Assembly: GCF_033095785.1 (NCBI RefSeq)
Contig: NZ_CP137134.1
Coordinates: forward strand, 2,852,001 to 2,916,000
Origin: Nitrosospira sp. Is2
GTDB taxonomy: Bacteria > Pseudomonadota > Gammaproteobacteria > Burkholderiales > Nitrosomonadaceae
Direction of reading: 5' to 3'
Length of the DNA: 64,000 nt
Part shown: positions 8,729 to 18,700 of the stretch, in pieces
How positions within the stretch are numbered: the stretch's first letter is position 1
Layout: each line of letters starts with the position of its first letter
Notes under the pieces: generated by a model
Told to the model about the DNA's origin: nothing
The model's database searches: none
Seen by the model: the letters and a program-made list of their open reading frames with translations, nothing else
Translations under genes and position numbers: made by a program

Positions 8729-9832
8729 TTAAGGCTTTCTGTAGCTGATCCGATAAATTACCCCGGCAAAATCATCGGAAACGAGCAATGCGCCGTCCGG
8801 CATGACGAGCATATCGACCGGTCTGCCCCAGGCGTTTTCCTGTTCTAGCCAGCCTTCTGCGAACACCTCCTGCTTGACTACCTTGTTGTTCTTCAGCTTT
8901 ACCACCCGGAGGCGATAGCCGATCTTGTTGCGGCGATTCCACGAGCCGTGTTCGGCGACGAAAATACTGTTGCGGTACTCCGCCGGGAACATGCTTCCGG
9001 TATAGAAGCGCATGCCTAGCGGCGCGACATGCGGTTCGAATTTGGCCACCGGCGGGGTAAGCTTGCCGCAATCCCGCTTGGCCCCATACTTGGGATCCGG
9101 GATATCGGCATGGCAATAAGGGTACCCAAAGTGCATATCCTTGCGCGGCGCGTGGTTGAGTTCGTCAGGCGGAAGATTGTCGCCCATCCAGTCCCGGCCA
9201 TTATCCGTGAACCATAATTCCTTTGTCGCCGGATGCCAGTCGAAACCCACCGAATTGCGCACGCCCCTTGCGAACACTTCATAACCTGTACCATCCGGCC
9301 TGATGCGCGAGATCAACGCAAAACTGTCTGCCGGTTCACAGATATTGCAGGGCACGCCCACCGCCACGTATAACAGGTTGTCCGGGCCAAACCCGATATA
9401 TTTTCCGCCGTGATGTTTCTCGCTGGGATAAGTATCGGTCACTACCGTCGGCTTTACGGACTGGCCGGGTTTTGTTTCTATGTCATCAAAACGCAGGATT
9501 CTGTTGATTGCGGAGACATATAGCGCGCCGTCCCTGAAAGCCACCCCGATAGGCATGCTGAGTCCGCTGGCAACGACTCTTACGTCGCGCGCCTTTCCCA
9601 TATCGGTGATGGCGTACACGTTGCCTTCGGACGCGGATCCTGCGAATACCGTTCCATTTTTCCCCAGGGCCAGGCCGCGCGCATTGGGTACCTGGGCCCA
9701 GACGTCAATTGAAAAGCCCGGGGGCAGTTTGATCTTGTCCAGCGGCAGGGCGCTGTCTTGCGCGGCGGCTGGCACGCCGAAACAGAACAGCGATAAGATT
9801 ATGAAACCAGTCAAAGTTTTCACGATTGGCAT
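8729..9832 (-). CDS. Sorbosone dehydrogenase / PQQ-type sugar dehydrogenase family protein
   Basis: A 367-residue exported protein with a signal peptide (cleavage near AAAQ-DS, residue 24-25). The body is a six-bladed beta-propeller of the glucose/sorbosone dehydrogenase type: LPPGFSIDVWA, a P-x-GVAF blade, an HHGGKYIGFGPDNLLYVAVG stretch, RNSVGFDWHP, ELWFTDNGRDWMGDNLPPDELN and GSWNRR. Homologues are PQQ-dependent periplasmic dehydrogenases or proteins of unknown substrate. CNICEPAD near residue 165 offers a possible disulfide. Transcribed divergently from htpG. The substrate cannot be told from the sequence. Confidence 0.85.
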   Translation of the reverse strand: MPIVKTLTGFIILSLFCFGVPAAAQDSALPLDKIKLPPGFSIDVWAQVPNARGLALGKNGTVFAGSASEGNVYAITDMGKARDVRVVASGLSMPIGVAFRDGALYVSAINRILRFDDIETKPGQSVKPTVVTDTYPSEKHHGGKYIGFGPDNLLYVAVGVPCNICEPADSFALISRIRPDGTGYEVFARGVRNSVGFDWHPATKELWFTDNGRDWMGDNLPPDELNHAPRKDMHFGYPYCHADIPDPKYGAKRDCGKLTPPVAKFEPHVAPLGMRFYTGSMFPAEYRNSIFVAEHGSWNRRNKIGYRLRVVKLKNNKVVKQEVFAEGWLEQENAWGRPVDMLVMPDGALLVSDDFAGVIYRISYRKP

Positions 9833-9929
9833 CGCTTCGGCTCCTGATATTGGGATATGAAAAACTCATCGCAGCAGAACGGATTTCAGCCTGTCTTTAA
9901 TTAGCTGTCGTTTTTATATGGCTGTGCAA

Positions 9930-9958
9930 CTTGAAAATTTACAACCCGCCCTCATTAT
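9930..9958 (+). promoter_or_regulatory. Sigma-32-like heat-shock promoter of htpG
   Basis: CTTGAAA at 9930-9936 matches the sigma-32 -35 element. After a 13-bp spacer, CCTCATTAT at 9950-9958 resembles the CCCCAT-type -10 element. The htpG start codon is 28 bp downstream, and a ribosome binding site AGGAGAG lies at about 9976-9982. HtpG is a classical sigma-32 target, so the match fits the gene. Confidence 0.7.
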
Positions 9959-9985
9959 TCTCTTGCATTTTTTTAGGAGAGAACC

Positions 9986-11923
9986 ATGCAAGCCACAGCT
10001 ACCAAGGAACATCTTAGTTTTCAGACTGAAGTCAAGCAGTTGCTCAACCTTATGATTCATTCCTTGTATAGTAACAAGGAAATATTTTTGCGCGAACTGA
10101 TTTCCAATGCATCGGATGCCGCCGATAAACTACGCTTTGAAGGATTAACCGATGGGGCCCTCTATGAGTCCGACTCTGATCTCAAGATTCGCGTGAGCTA
10201 TGACGTCGCCGCTCGCACCATTACCGTCGCAGACAACGGAATCGGCATGTCCCGGCAAGAGGTCATAGACCACATTGGCACCATCGCCAAATCCGGCACG
10301 CGCGAATTCTTCGGTTCATTGACGGGCGATCAGGCCAAGGATGCGCACTTGATAGGCCAGTTCGGTGTAGGTTTTTACTCCGCATTCATCGTCGCGGACA
10401 AGGTAACGCTTATCACGCGCCGCGCCGGCTTGACTCACGAACACGGCGTTCGCTGGGAATCAGCCGGAGAAGGCGATTATACGCTTGAGACAGTGGAGAA
10501 AACAGATCGGGGCACGCAAGTCGTCCTCCATCTGCGCGAAGGCGAGGACGATCTTTTGAACGGCTGGCGTCTGCGTTCCATCATCCGGAAGTATTCGGAC
10601 CACATTACGCTTCCCATCGTGATGAAAAAAGAGGAGTGGTCTCAGGAAAAAAACGAAAACGTAATTACCGACGAGGACGAGACGGTAAATCAGGCGAGCG
10701 CGCTGTGGGCGCGGCCTAAAAGCGAAGTTACGCGGGAGCAATATGAGGAGTTCTATAAACACGTCGCGCATGATTTCGAGCCGCCTCTCGCCTATGTGCA
10801 CGCGAGGGTAGAGGGTAAGCAGGAATATACGCAACTGCTCTACATTCCATCCCGTGCTCCGTTCGATTTATACGATCGCGAATCGCGCCACGGCATAAAA
10901 CTCTATGTGCGGCGGGTATTCATAATGGATGACGCGAAACAGTTGCTGCCGAATTATCTGCGCTTCGTGCGTGGTGTGATCGATTCCAACGATCTGCCGC
11001 TGAATATCTCGCGCGAGATACTGCAGGAGTCGAAAGACATTGAAGCGATACGCGCGGGCGCGGTAAAAAAAGTGCTGGGACTGCTGGACGACATGGCGCA
11101 AAGCGAGCAGGAGGAGGAAAAGGCCAAATTCAAAACGTTCTGGAAGGAGTTTGGGCAGGTTGTCAAGGAGGGAGTGGCGGAGGATTTCGCTAACCGCGAA
11201 AGGATCGCCAAGCTGCTGCGTTTCGTCACCACCCATTCCGCCTCAGACGAGCAAACCGAGTCGCTGGCTGATTACGTCGGCCGAATGAAGGAAGGGCAGG
11301 AAAAAATTTATTATGTGACAGCTGAGACTCTGAAGGCTGCCAGAAACAGTCCGCACCTGGAAGTTTTCCGCAAGAAGGGTATCGAGGTGCTGTTGCTATC
11401 CGATCGGGTGGACGAATGGCTTGCGGCGAATTTGACCGAATTCGAGGGTAAGCACCTGCAATCCGTCGCTAAAGGCAGCCTAGACCTCGGCCAACTGGAG
11501 GACGAAGCGGAGAAAAAGGAGCAGGAGAAAGAAGCGGATGAATACAAGGAACTGACGGAGAAAATCAAGCATGTGCTTGGCGAGAGCGTCAAGGAAGTAC
11601 GCGTGACCCTACGCCTGACGGAATCTCCCGCTTGCCTGGTTGCGGATAATCATGACATGAGCGGGAATCTGGAGCGCCTGCTTAAGTCGGCGGGACAAAA
11701 AGTGAGCCATGCCAAACCGATAATGGAAATTAATCCTTATCATCCCATGATTCAGCGCCTCAAATCGGAAGAGGCGCGCTTCGATGACTGGAGCCATGTT
11801 CTTTTCGACCAGGCATTATTGGCCGAAGGCGGTCAGCTTGAAGATCCTGCAAGTTTCGTAAAGCGAATAAATGAGCTCTTTTTGGCCAGTTCTGGCGGAT
11901 CGGGCGGGCAGCAGGGCGGCTAA
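9986..11923 (+). CDS. htpG: Chaperone HtpG (Hsp90)
   Basis: HtpG is the bacterial cytosolic Hsp90, an ATP-dependent homodimeric chaperone. The protein has 645 residues, within the family range. The N-terminal GHKL ATPase shows KEIFLRELISNASDAADKLR (catalytic Glu and Asn), ADNGIGM and GQFGVGFYSAFIVA. The middle domain has GVIDSNDLPLNISRE. The C-terminal part ends with a short Gly/Ser/Gln tail rather than the MEEVD of eukaryotes. A sigma-32-like promoter lies upstream. The 3' end overlaps the convergent nhaR-like gene by one base. Confidence 0.97.
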   Translation: MQATATKEHLSFQTEVKQLLNLMIHSLYSNKEIFLRELISNASDAADKLRFEGLTDGALYESDSDLKIRVSYDVAARTITVADNGIGMSRQEVIDHIGTIAKSGTREFFGSLTGDQAKDAHLIGQFGVGFYSAFIVADKVTLITRRAGLTHEHGVRWESAGEGDYTLETVEKTDRGTQVVLHLREGEDDLLNGWRLRSIIRKYSDHITLPIVMKKEEWSQEKNENVITDEDETVNQASALWARPKSEVTREQYEEFYKHVAHDFEPPLAYVHARVEGKQEYTQLLYIPSRAPFDLYDRESRHGIKLYVRRVFIMDDAKQLLPNYLRFVRGVIDSNDLPLNISREILQESKDIEAIRAGAVKKVLGLLDDMAQSEQEEEKAKFKTFWKEFGQVVKEGVAEDFANRERIAKLLRFVTTHSASDEQTESLADYVGRMKEGQEKIYYVTAETLKAARNSPHLEVFRKKGIEVLLLSDRVDEWLAANLTEFEGKHLQSVAKGSLDLGQLEDEAEKKEQEKEADEYKELTEKIKHVLGESVKEVRVTLRLTESPACLVADNHDMSGNLERLLKSAGQKVSHAKPIMEINPYHPMIQRLKSEEARFDDWSHVLFDQALLAEGGQLEDPASFVKRINELFLASSGGSGGQQGG

Positions 11924-12834
11924 GAAGCAAGCGGAGCGGCGCCCCTGAAGAGTTCCCGATGCGCGGTGTCGTTGATCGCGACGACGGCGGGGTGCGTCAA
12001 CCGTCGCTCAAGCGAAATGGCATAGAACTGCTCGGTCACCTCGTCGGTCTGGCCTATAGCGGTCACGCCGTGTTCGCGCTGAACCTCGTCGGCTATTACC
12101 GATGGGGCGATGAAAACGCCGATGCCGGCTTGGCCGAAAGCTTGCATCAGCGCGCTATCGTCAAACTCTCCCACGATGCGCGGCCGTAACTGACGTATGT
12201 CCAGCCAGCGCATCAGCGGTTCTCGCACGGCGGCCTCCTTGCCGGGAATCAGCAAGGGCGCTGCATCGAGGACACTGGGCCATGGTTGCTTCAGCTGCGC
12301 TGCAAGTCTGGGTTCGGCGAAAAAGGTGATGCCGCAGTCTCCAAGTTTATGACTGTAGCCTTTTACATTCGTCCCGGCGGGCATCGGCCGGTCCGCCAGG
12401 ATCATGTCCAGGCGCTGGATCGCCAGTTCCACTGTCAGACGCACAAGCTTGTCTTCGCGACAGACCAGGCGAACCGGTTCCGTCAGCGCCGTGGCGGGGC
12501 TTAACAGCCGATATGCAATAGATTTTGGCACGGCATCATCGACCCCCACCCGGAATTGGATCGACACACTCTCAGGACGGCTGCGCAACGCTTCTTCCAG
12601 TTCGTTGCCAATCTGGAAGACCTCATCGGCGTAGGTGAGCGCAAGCCTGCCCGTTTCGGTCAATTCAAGCCGCCGTCCAACCCGCAAAAATAGTGCTACG
12701 CCCAGCGTCTCTTCCAGCAATCCGATTTGTCCGCTCAGGGTCTGCGGTGTAAGGTTCAGCCGCTCGCTTGCCCTGACGATGCTTCCAGCCTTGGCTACTG
12801 CCCAGAAATAGTGTAACTGTTTATAGTTAAGCAT
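11920..12834 (-). CDS. nhaR: LysR-family regulator, NhaR-like
   Basis: A 304-residue LysR-type transcription factor with an N-terminal winged helix-turn-helix (LNYKQLHYFWAVAKAGSIVRASERLNLTPQTLSGQIGLLEE) and a substrate-binding-like C-terminal domain. The start resembles NhaR (NYxxLxYFWxVxxxGS, LTPQT), the activator of sodium/proton antiporter genes in enterobacteria. No nhaA lies nearby. The gene is divergent, across 253 bp, from the RND efflux operon, so that operon is a possible target. It converges with htpG and shares a base or so with its stop. Confidence 0.8.
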   Translation of the reverse strand: MLNYKQLHYFWAVAKAGSIVRASERLNLTPQTLSGQIGLLEETLGVALFLRVGRRLELTETGRLALTYADEVFQIGNELEEALRSRPESVSIQFRVGVDDAVPKSIAYRLLSPATALTEPVRLVCREDKLVRLTVELAIQRLDMILADRPMPAGTNVKGYSHKLGDCGITFFAEPRLAAQLKQPWPSVLDAAPLLIPGKEAAVREPLMRWLDIRQLRPRIVGEFDDSALMQAFGQAGIGVFIAPSVIADEVQREHGVTAIGQTDEVTEQFYAISLERRLTHPAVVAINDTAHRELFRGAAPLAS

Positions 12835-13087
12835 CGTAATGCCGATAAAAGATGCGATAATACTTCGTAAATCCCGATGATGTTATCAGAGAGATACTAC
12901 TTTTATTGATGCAAATTTTACTCTAGACTGAGCTATACATTAGGTTGCCTCGTATTGAAATTTCCTATTTTGAAAATAAAGCGGCAGGTTCTTCGTTACT
13001 CTCTCCCCGGTGTATCATCTATTTGAGCAATTTGTCATCGGCAGCGGAAGCGGGGTTCATTTCTTTCGGAAACAACAAGGGTAGTAG

Positions 13088-14614
13088 ATGCATATATCGC
13101 CCATTTTTCGCTTCCTGCTGAGCCTGTTTCTTGCCGTTTCTTCCACTGCCATCCTAGCTCAAAATCCTGCAACTGTACCTGTCATCACATCGCCACCGCC
13201 AACTTTCGGGCCAGCGCGCACTGCTCCGGAAATCCCTGCGCGGCCATCGGTGGCGCCGCCTCCTATCGATGCGCCGGTTGAAGCTCCCCCCTCTACTTCG
13301 GGAACGCCAGCGACGACACCGCCAGTGGCGCCACTTTCGCTCCCGGGGGCTCCGGCCCCTCCTGGGAAGATGTCTTTTGATACGATTCCGTCGGTAACCA
13401 TACCTTCAGCGGCCGCTTCGGCGCCACCGCCGGGGGCGCTTTCCATCGAGGATCTGCAACGGCTGGGGCTGGAGGCCAACGGGTTGGTACGCGCGGCGCG
13501 ATCGCAGATTAACATGGCCGAGGCGGGCGTAATCGGGGCTGCGGCCTACCCCAACCCGGAAGTTATTGTGACCGGCGGACCTCAGCACGCGCGGATTCCA
13601 CAGGCCCTGCCGGCGACGAATCATCGTGCCGTTACCCTGATGCAGAACATCGAGAACCCCTTCCTGCGCAGCGCCCGTATCGGCGCAGCGGAGGCGGGGA
13701 TAGAGGTCAGCGAGGCCAGCTTCCAGCAGGTACAGGCGGATCTGGCGGCACAGTTGCGGGTGCGTGCCTACGAACTGGTGCTGCGCCAGGAAATAGCGCG
13801 GATGGAAGGCAGCATTTTCGACCTGATGGAGGAGGTGAGGCGGCGCATCAGGGTGGGCGTGGGCGTGGGCGAAACTGCGCGCTTCGAGCTTATCAGAGCC
13901 GACGCAGAAGTGTTGAATGCGGCCAGCCGCAAGGAGGCGGCGGAGTTGAATGCGCTGCGTGCGCGCGTTGCGCTGATGCAGTTCACCGCGGGCGCGTTGA
14001 AACCTGACTTTATAATCAACGCATCCTTGTTCGATCCGGTCATTTTGCCTGCGCTTGAGGAATTGCGTGAGGAAGTGCCTACCGTAAATCCGGAAGTGGT
14101 GCGCCTGGAGGCCGAGGAGAATCGTGCGCGCCTGCGTATTAATCAGGAACGCGCTACCGTGTTTCCTTCAGTGCAAATTCTGCTCAGCAATTTTCAGGAA
14201 GCCCAGTACACGTCGAACACCGCTGGGTTCCACATTACTGTTCCGTTATTTTATCGCCGCCGTGGTGAGATCGACGCAGCTGTAGCGGATTCGGCACGCG
14301 TACGGCAAACGCTGGAATACCGGCGCTACGAGATAGGCCAGCTGCTTGAAGGTGCATGGCAGGCCCTGCAGATTGCGCGGCGCAGGGTTGAAATGTTCGA
14401 GGGCGGAATTATCAAGGAAGCGGAGAACGCGTTGCGTGTTGCGCAGGCGGCTTATCGCTTTGGTGAGCGTGGGCTGATTGATGTGCTCGATACCCAGCGC
14501 GTGCTGCGAGGGATACTTATGGACTCATTGCAGGCACGTTTTGATTTACAAGCGGCTGCTGCTGAAATCGACCGGCTGCGCGCACATTACCCGAGGGAGC
14601 AAGCCGCCGAATGA
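13088..14614 (+). CDS. TolC/CzcC-family outer membrane efflux protein
   Basis: The 508-residue protein has a signal peptide (to about residue 24, ILA-QN). An unusual proline/alanine-rich stretch follows (about 25-115). After it comes an outer-membrane-factor fold with two TolC-type repeats (ALSIEDLQRLGLEANGLVRAARSQI..., and the C-terminal half ending in AYRFGERGLIDVLDTQRVLR). In tripartite RND systems this trimeric channel carries substrate across the outer membrane. The stop overlaps the adaptor gene by 4 nt (ATGA). Relation to CzcC is by operon context and fold; the substrate is not shown. Confidence 0.88.
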   Translation: MHISPIFRFLLSLFLAVSSTAILAQNPATVPVITSPPPTFGPARTAPEIPARPSVAPPPIDAPVEAPPSTSGTPATTPPVAPLSLPGAPAPPGKMSFDTIPSVTIPSAAASAPPPGALSIEDLQRLGLEANGLVRAARSQINMAEAGVIGAAAYPNPEVIVTGGPQHARIPQALPATNHRAVTLMQNIENPFLRSARIGAAEAGIEVSEASFQQVQADLAAQLRVRAYELVLRQEIARMEGSIFDLMEEVRRRIRVGVGVGETARFELIRADAEVLNAASRKEAAELNALRARVALMQFTAGALKPDFIINASLFDPVILPALEELREEVPTVNPEVVRLEAEENRARLRINQERATVFPSVQILLSNFQEAQYTSNTAGFHITVPLFYRRRGEIDAAVADSARVRQTLEYRRYEIGQLLEGAWQALQIARRRVEMFEGGIIKEAENALRVAQAAYRFGERGLIDVLDTQRVLRGILMDSLQARFDLQAAAAEIDRLRAHYPREQAAE

Positions 14615-15783
14615 AACGTATGCTGTCGATCATGGGTTCCGTTGTAATTGCCGTGCTGCTCGTGGCTGCGTGTGATAAAGGCGAACCGTCCGGCTCTGCC
14701 GAAAAAAAAGCGGTACAGCAAGGTGACGAGAAAGCAAAGGATGTAAACGCCATAACGATCCGACCGGAGGTGGCGCCACGCATAAAAATAGGCTATCCCA
14801 CCATGGTTGATCTCGCGGATAAAATACAGGTTCCGAGCCGCGTGGAAGTGGATGAAGAGAGGCTGGTACGTGTGGGGTCCTATGTAACGGGCCGGATTAT
14901 TGATTTGTACGTTATGCTGGGTGACAACGTCAAGGTCGGCGCTCCGCTTGCCCGGATCACCAGCCCTGAATTGACCCAGGCACAGCTCGCCTATTTGCGT
15001 GCTTTTTCACGCTCAGTGCTGACGCAAAAAGCAGCAGAGCGCGCTCATCATTTGCTGGCGGCCGATGTGATTGCGGTTGCGGAAGTGGAACGGCGCGAAT
15101 CCGAGCTGGAGGTTGCCCGTGCCGAGCTGGAGGCGGCGAAGGACCAGTTGCGCTTGCTGGGCGTAGACAGCGCTGTGTTGAAGGATCTTGCAAAGCAGGG
15201 GCATATCCTGCCCTCCGTTACCATCAATTCCACCCGGAGCGGTATTGTTATCGCTCGGAACGTGATCGTTGGGCAAGTCGTGCAACCAGCGGACCAGTTG
15301 TTTGGGGTGGCAGACCTCTCATCCGTCTGGGTGGTGGGAGATGTGCCGGAGCAGATCGCGCGCGATGTTCGGATCGGCCAGCATGTCGAAATTCACGTGC
15401 CGGCGCTCGGCGAGATCACTTTCGACGGGCTCATCATATTCGTGTCTGACACAGTGGATCCGATGACCCGAACGGTGATGGTGCGTACCATGGTGGAAAA
15501 TCCCCAGCGCAAACTCAAACCCGACATGCTTGCCAATATGCACATCACCGATAATCTCCATAAAACTCTCGTCGTTCCGGAGACAGCGGTGGTGCGCGAG
15601 GCGAACCGGGACTACGTTTTCCTGTCTCTGGGAAACAACCGCTTCGTGCGGGTTCCCGTCGAACTGGGCCCCGAAGTCGCGGATATGCTTCCCGTCGTGA
15701 GCGGCCTCACTGCCGAGCAGAGCATTGTGGTGGATGGCGCCTTTCACCTGGATAACGAGCGTAAGCTCGCGGAGCTGGAATAG
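14611..15783 (+). CDS. RND efflux periplasmic adaptor subunit (CzcB-like)
   Basis: A 390-residue membrane-fusion protein that links the inner-membrane pump to the outer-membrane channel. It begins with a lipoprotein signal (lipobox VAAC, Cys21). The lipoyl/barrel-sandwich halves appear around GSYVTGRIIDLYVMLGDNVKVGAPLARI and RSGIVIARNVIVGQVV, with a coiled hairpin between them and beta-barrel segments after. The ATGA overlap with the channel gene and the 3-nt gap to the permease gene indicate one transcript. No histidine-rich metal-binding N terminus was seen. Confidence 0.9.
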   Translation: MKRMLSIMGSVVIAVLLVAACDKGEPSGSAEKKAVQQGDEKAKDVNAITIRPEVAPRIKIGYPTMVDLADKIQVPSRVEVDEERLVRVGSYVTGRIIDLYVMLGDNVKVGAPLARITSPELTQAQLAYLRAFSRSVLTQKAAERAHHLLAADVIAVAEVERRESELEVARAELEAAKDQLRLLGVDSAVLKDLAKQGHILPSVTINSTRSGIVIARNVIVGQVVQPADQLFGVADLSSVWVVGDVPEQIARDVRIGQHVEIHVPALGEITFDGLIIFVSDTVDPMTRTVMVRTMVENPQRKLKPDMLANMHITDNLHKTLVVPETAVVREANRDYVFLSLGNNRFVRVPVELGPEVADMLPVVSGLTAEQSIVVDGAFHLDNERKLAELE

Positions 15784-15786
15784 TCC

Positions 15787-18700
15787 ATGCTAGCCGCAAT
15801 CGTCCGCTTGATGCTCCGGCAGCGCCTGATAGTGGTCGTGGTTTCGCTTGCACTTTGCGCCGGCGGCATTTATGCCGCACAGAATCTCTCCGTCGATGCG
15901 TTTCCCGATGTGACCAACATACAGGTGCAGGTCGCCACCGTGGCGGTCGGCCGCAGCCCGGAGGAGGTCGAACGGCTGATCACCGTGCCGGTGGAAATTG
16001 CGATGACCGGCCTGCCCGGATTGGTAGAGATGCGGTCCTTGAACAAGAGCGGGTTGTCGCTGATTACCTTGGTGTTCACCGACCAGACCGATGTGTTCTT
16101 TGCGCGTCAGTTGGTAATGGAGCGGCTTATCGAGGTCTCGTCCAGGCTGCTTCCGGGTATCACGCCGGTGCTCGGGCCGGTATCGACTGGCTTGGGTGAG
16201 GTATACCAATACACGATCGAGCATCCGGACGACGGCAAGCGCGCGCTTACCTTCGAGGAACTGATGGCGCGCCGCACGATCCAGGACTGGGTCGTGCGGC
16301 CAATGCTGCGCTCGATCCGCGGCGTCGCCGAAGTCAACTCCATCGGCGGGCACGTCAAGGAATACCAGGTTCTGGTAGATCCCAACCGGTTGCGTCACTA
16401 TAACTTGACACTCGCGGCTGTCGATCAAGCGCTTGCCAACAACAATGCCAATGCCAGCGGCAACATTCTGCCGCTGCATTCGGAGCAATACCTGATCCGT
16501 GGCGTTGGTCTGATCCGCTCACTCGACGACATACGCAACATCGTGCTTAAGGAGGTCGAAGGCGTGCCTGTTTACGTGCGCGACGTAGCCGAGGTGCAGT
16601 TCGGTGGAGAAGTACGACTGGGGGCCAGTATCAAGGATGGCTATACCGAGTCTGTGACCGGTATCGTAATGATGCTGCGAGGCGGGAATGCCAAGGACAT
16701 AGTCGGGCGGGTAAAGGAAAAGGTTGCCGAGGTCAACGAGCGCGGCCTGTTGCCGGGCGGGCTCCAGATCGTGCCTTTTTATGACCGGACCGTAATGGTG
16801 GATGCGGCGCTGCACTCGGTGTACAAGGTATTAATCGAGGCATTGGTCTTCGTCATTCTGGTAATGGTTATCTGCCTGGGCAATATGAGAGTGAGCCTGG
16901 TGGTGTGTGCGACGCTCATTATCACGCCTTTGGTTACCTTCATGATAATGAACTATTACGGCATTCCCGCGAATCTCATGTCGCTTGGGGGGCTGACCAT
17001 TGCCATCGGATTGATGGTAGATCCTACGGTAGTGGTAGTGGAGAATATCTTTTTACGCTTGAGCCATGCGCCCAAGGACGAGCCGAAGGCCGAGACAATT
17101 GCCAAGGCAGCAGCCGAGGTGGGTGCTCCAGTAATATATGGCATTATCATAATTGTGCTGGTCTTTCTGCCGCTGATGTCTTTGCAGGGCATGGAGGGCA
17201 AGATGTTCAGCCCGCTCGCCATGACCATTTCCATCTCGTTGCTGGTTGCTTTGGTTGTCTCGGTGCTGTTATCTCCCGTGCTATGCGACTACGCCCTGAA
17301 AGGTGGAGCCGAGGAAGACACTAAACTTGTTGCCATCCTGAAGACTCTTTACCTGCGTTTGCTCTATTTAGCGTTAAGGAATCCCAAGGGTACCGCGCTG
17401 GTGTCGATAGGTTCCCTTGTACTTGCCGTTGGGTTGTTTCCATTGCTTGGAAAATCCTTCATTCCCATCATGAGGGAGGGGGCGGTAACCCCGGTCATTA
17501 TCCGCGTGCCATCGATCTCCCTCGAAGAAGCGATCGATCTGGAAACAGAAGCGATGAAACTGATTGCTGCGATACCCGGGGTCACGAACGTCGTGTCCAA
17601 GATCGGCCGCGGCGAGTCGCCCGCCGACCCCGCCTCTCAGAATGAGTCCGACCCGATTGCGTCGCTCGACCTGGAGGGATCGGGACGATCCCAGCAGGAG
17701 ATCGAGGAGGATATCCGCAGGGCGCTGGAGGTGCTGCCCGGCGTGAACATCGCGCTGTCGCAGCCGATTGCGCAGCGGGTGGACGAGATGGTGACGGGTG
17801 TACGCTCGCAGGTCGCGGTCAAGATTTTTGGTGACGACCTGGAAGAGTTGCGCAAGCTGTCGGAACAAGTCGCGCGCATCGTCAAATCTACGCGTGGTGC
17901 GCGCGACCTCCGCATCGAACGCCTGTCAGGCCAACAGGAATTGACCATTGATATCGACCGTCGCGCCATTGCCCGGCACGGCCTCAATGTTGCCGATGTG
18001 AACGAGTTGATTGCAACCGCAGTAGGCGGGAAGGCGGTATCCCAGGTCTTCGAGGGCGAGCGCCGCTTTACGCTCCTGCTGCGTTTCCCGGAACGTTTTC
18101 GTCATGACGTTGAGGCTATCCGTGAGTTGCTGCTGCGTCCGCCTGGCAGCGGCCCGCCAGGAAGTTTGCTTGCCCGTGGGGGTCAGCTTGTGCCGCTAAG
18201 CGCCGTGGCGGAGATCAAGGTCATCGATGGCCCGGCGATCATTTCGCGTGAATATGCCAAGCGGCGGGTGGTAGTTGGTGCCAACGTGCATGAACGTGAT
18301 CTAGGCGGGTTTGTAGCCGAACTGCAGGAGCGGGCTGCGAAGGAAATTAAGTTACCTCCGGGTTATTACTTCGAGTGGGGTGGGCAATTCCAGAACATGG
18401 AGCGCGCCATGGCGACTCTTGGCATTATTGTGCCAATCACTTTTGCCGCGATCTTTTTTCTGCTGTTCATGTTGTTTAATTCGGTCAAGCTTGCCTTGCT
18501 TATTTTCACGGCGTTACCATTCGCGTCCGTGGGAGGAGTTATCGGGTTATTCATTACGGGGGAGTACCTGTCGGTTCCGGCTTCGGTGGGATTTATCGCG
18601 GTCTGGGGCGTCGCCATATTGAATGGAGTGGTCTTAATATCATTTATCAAGGAGTTGCGTGAGCAGGGATTAAGTGTGGCCGAAGCAGTAAAAACGAGTT

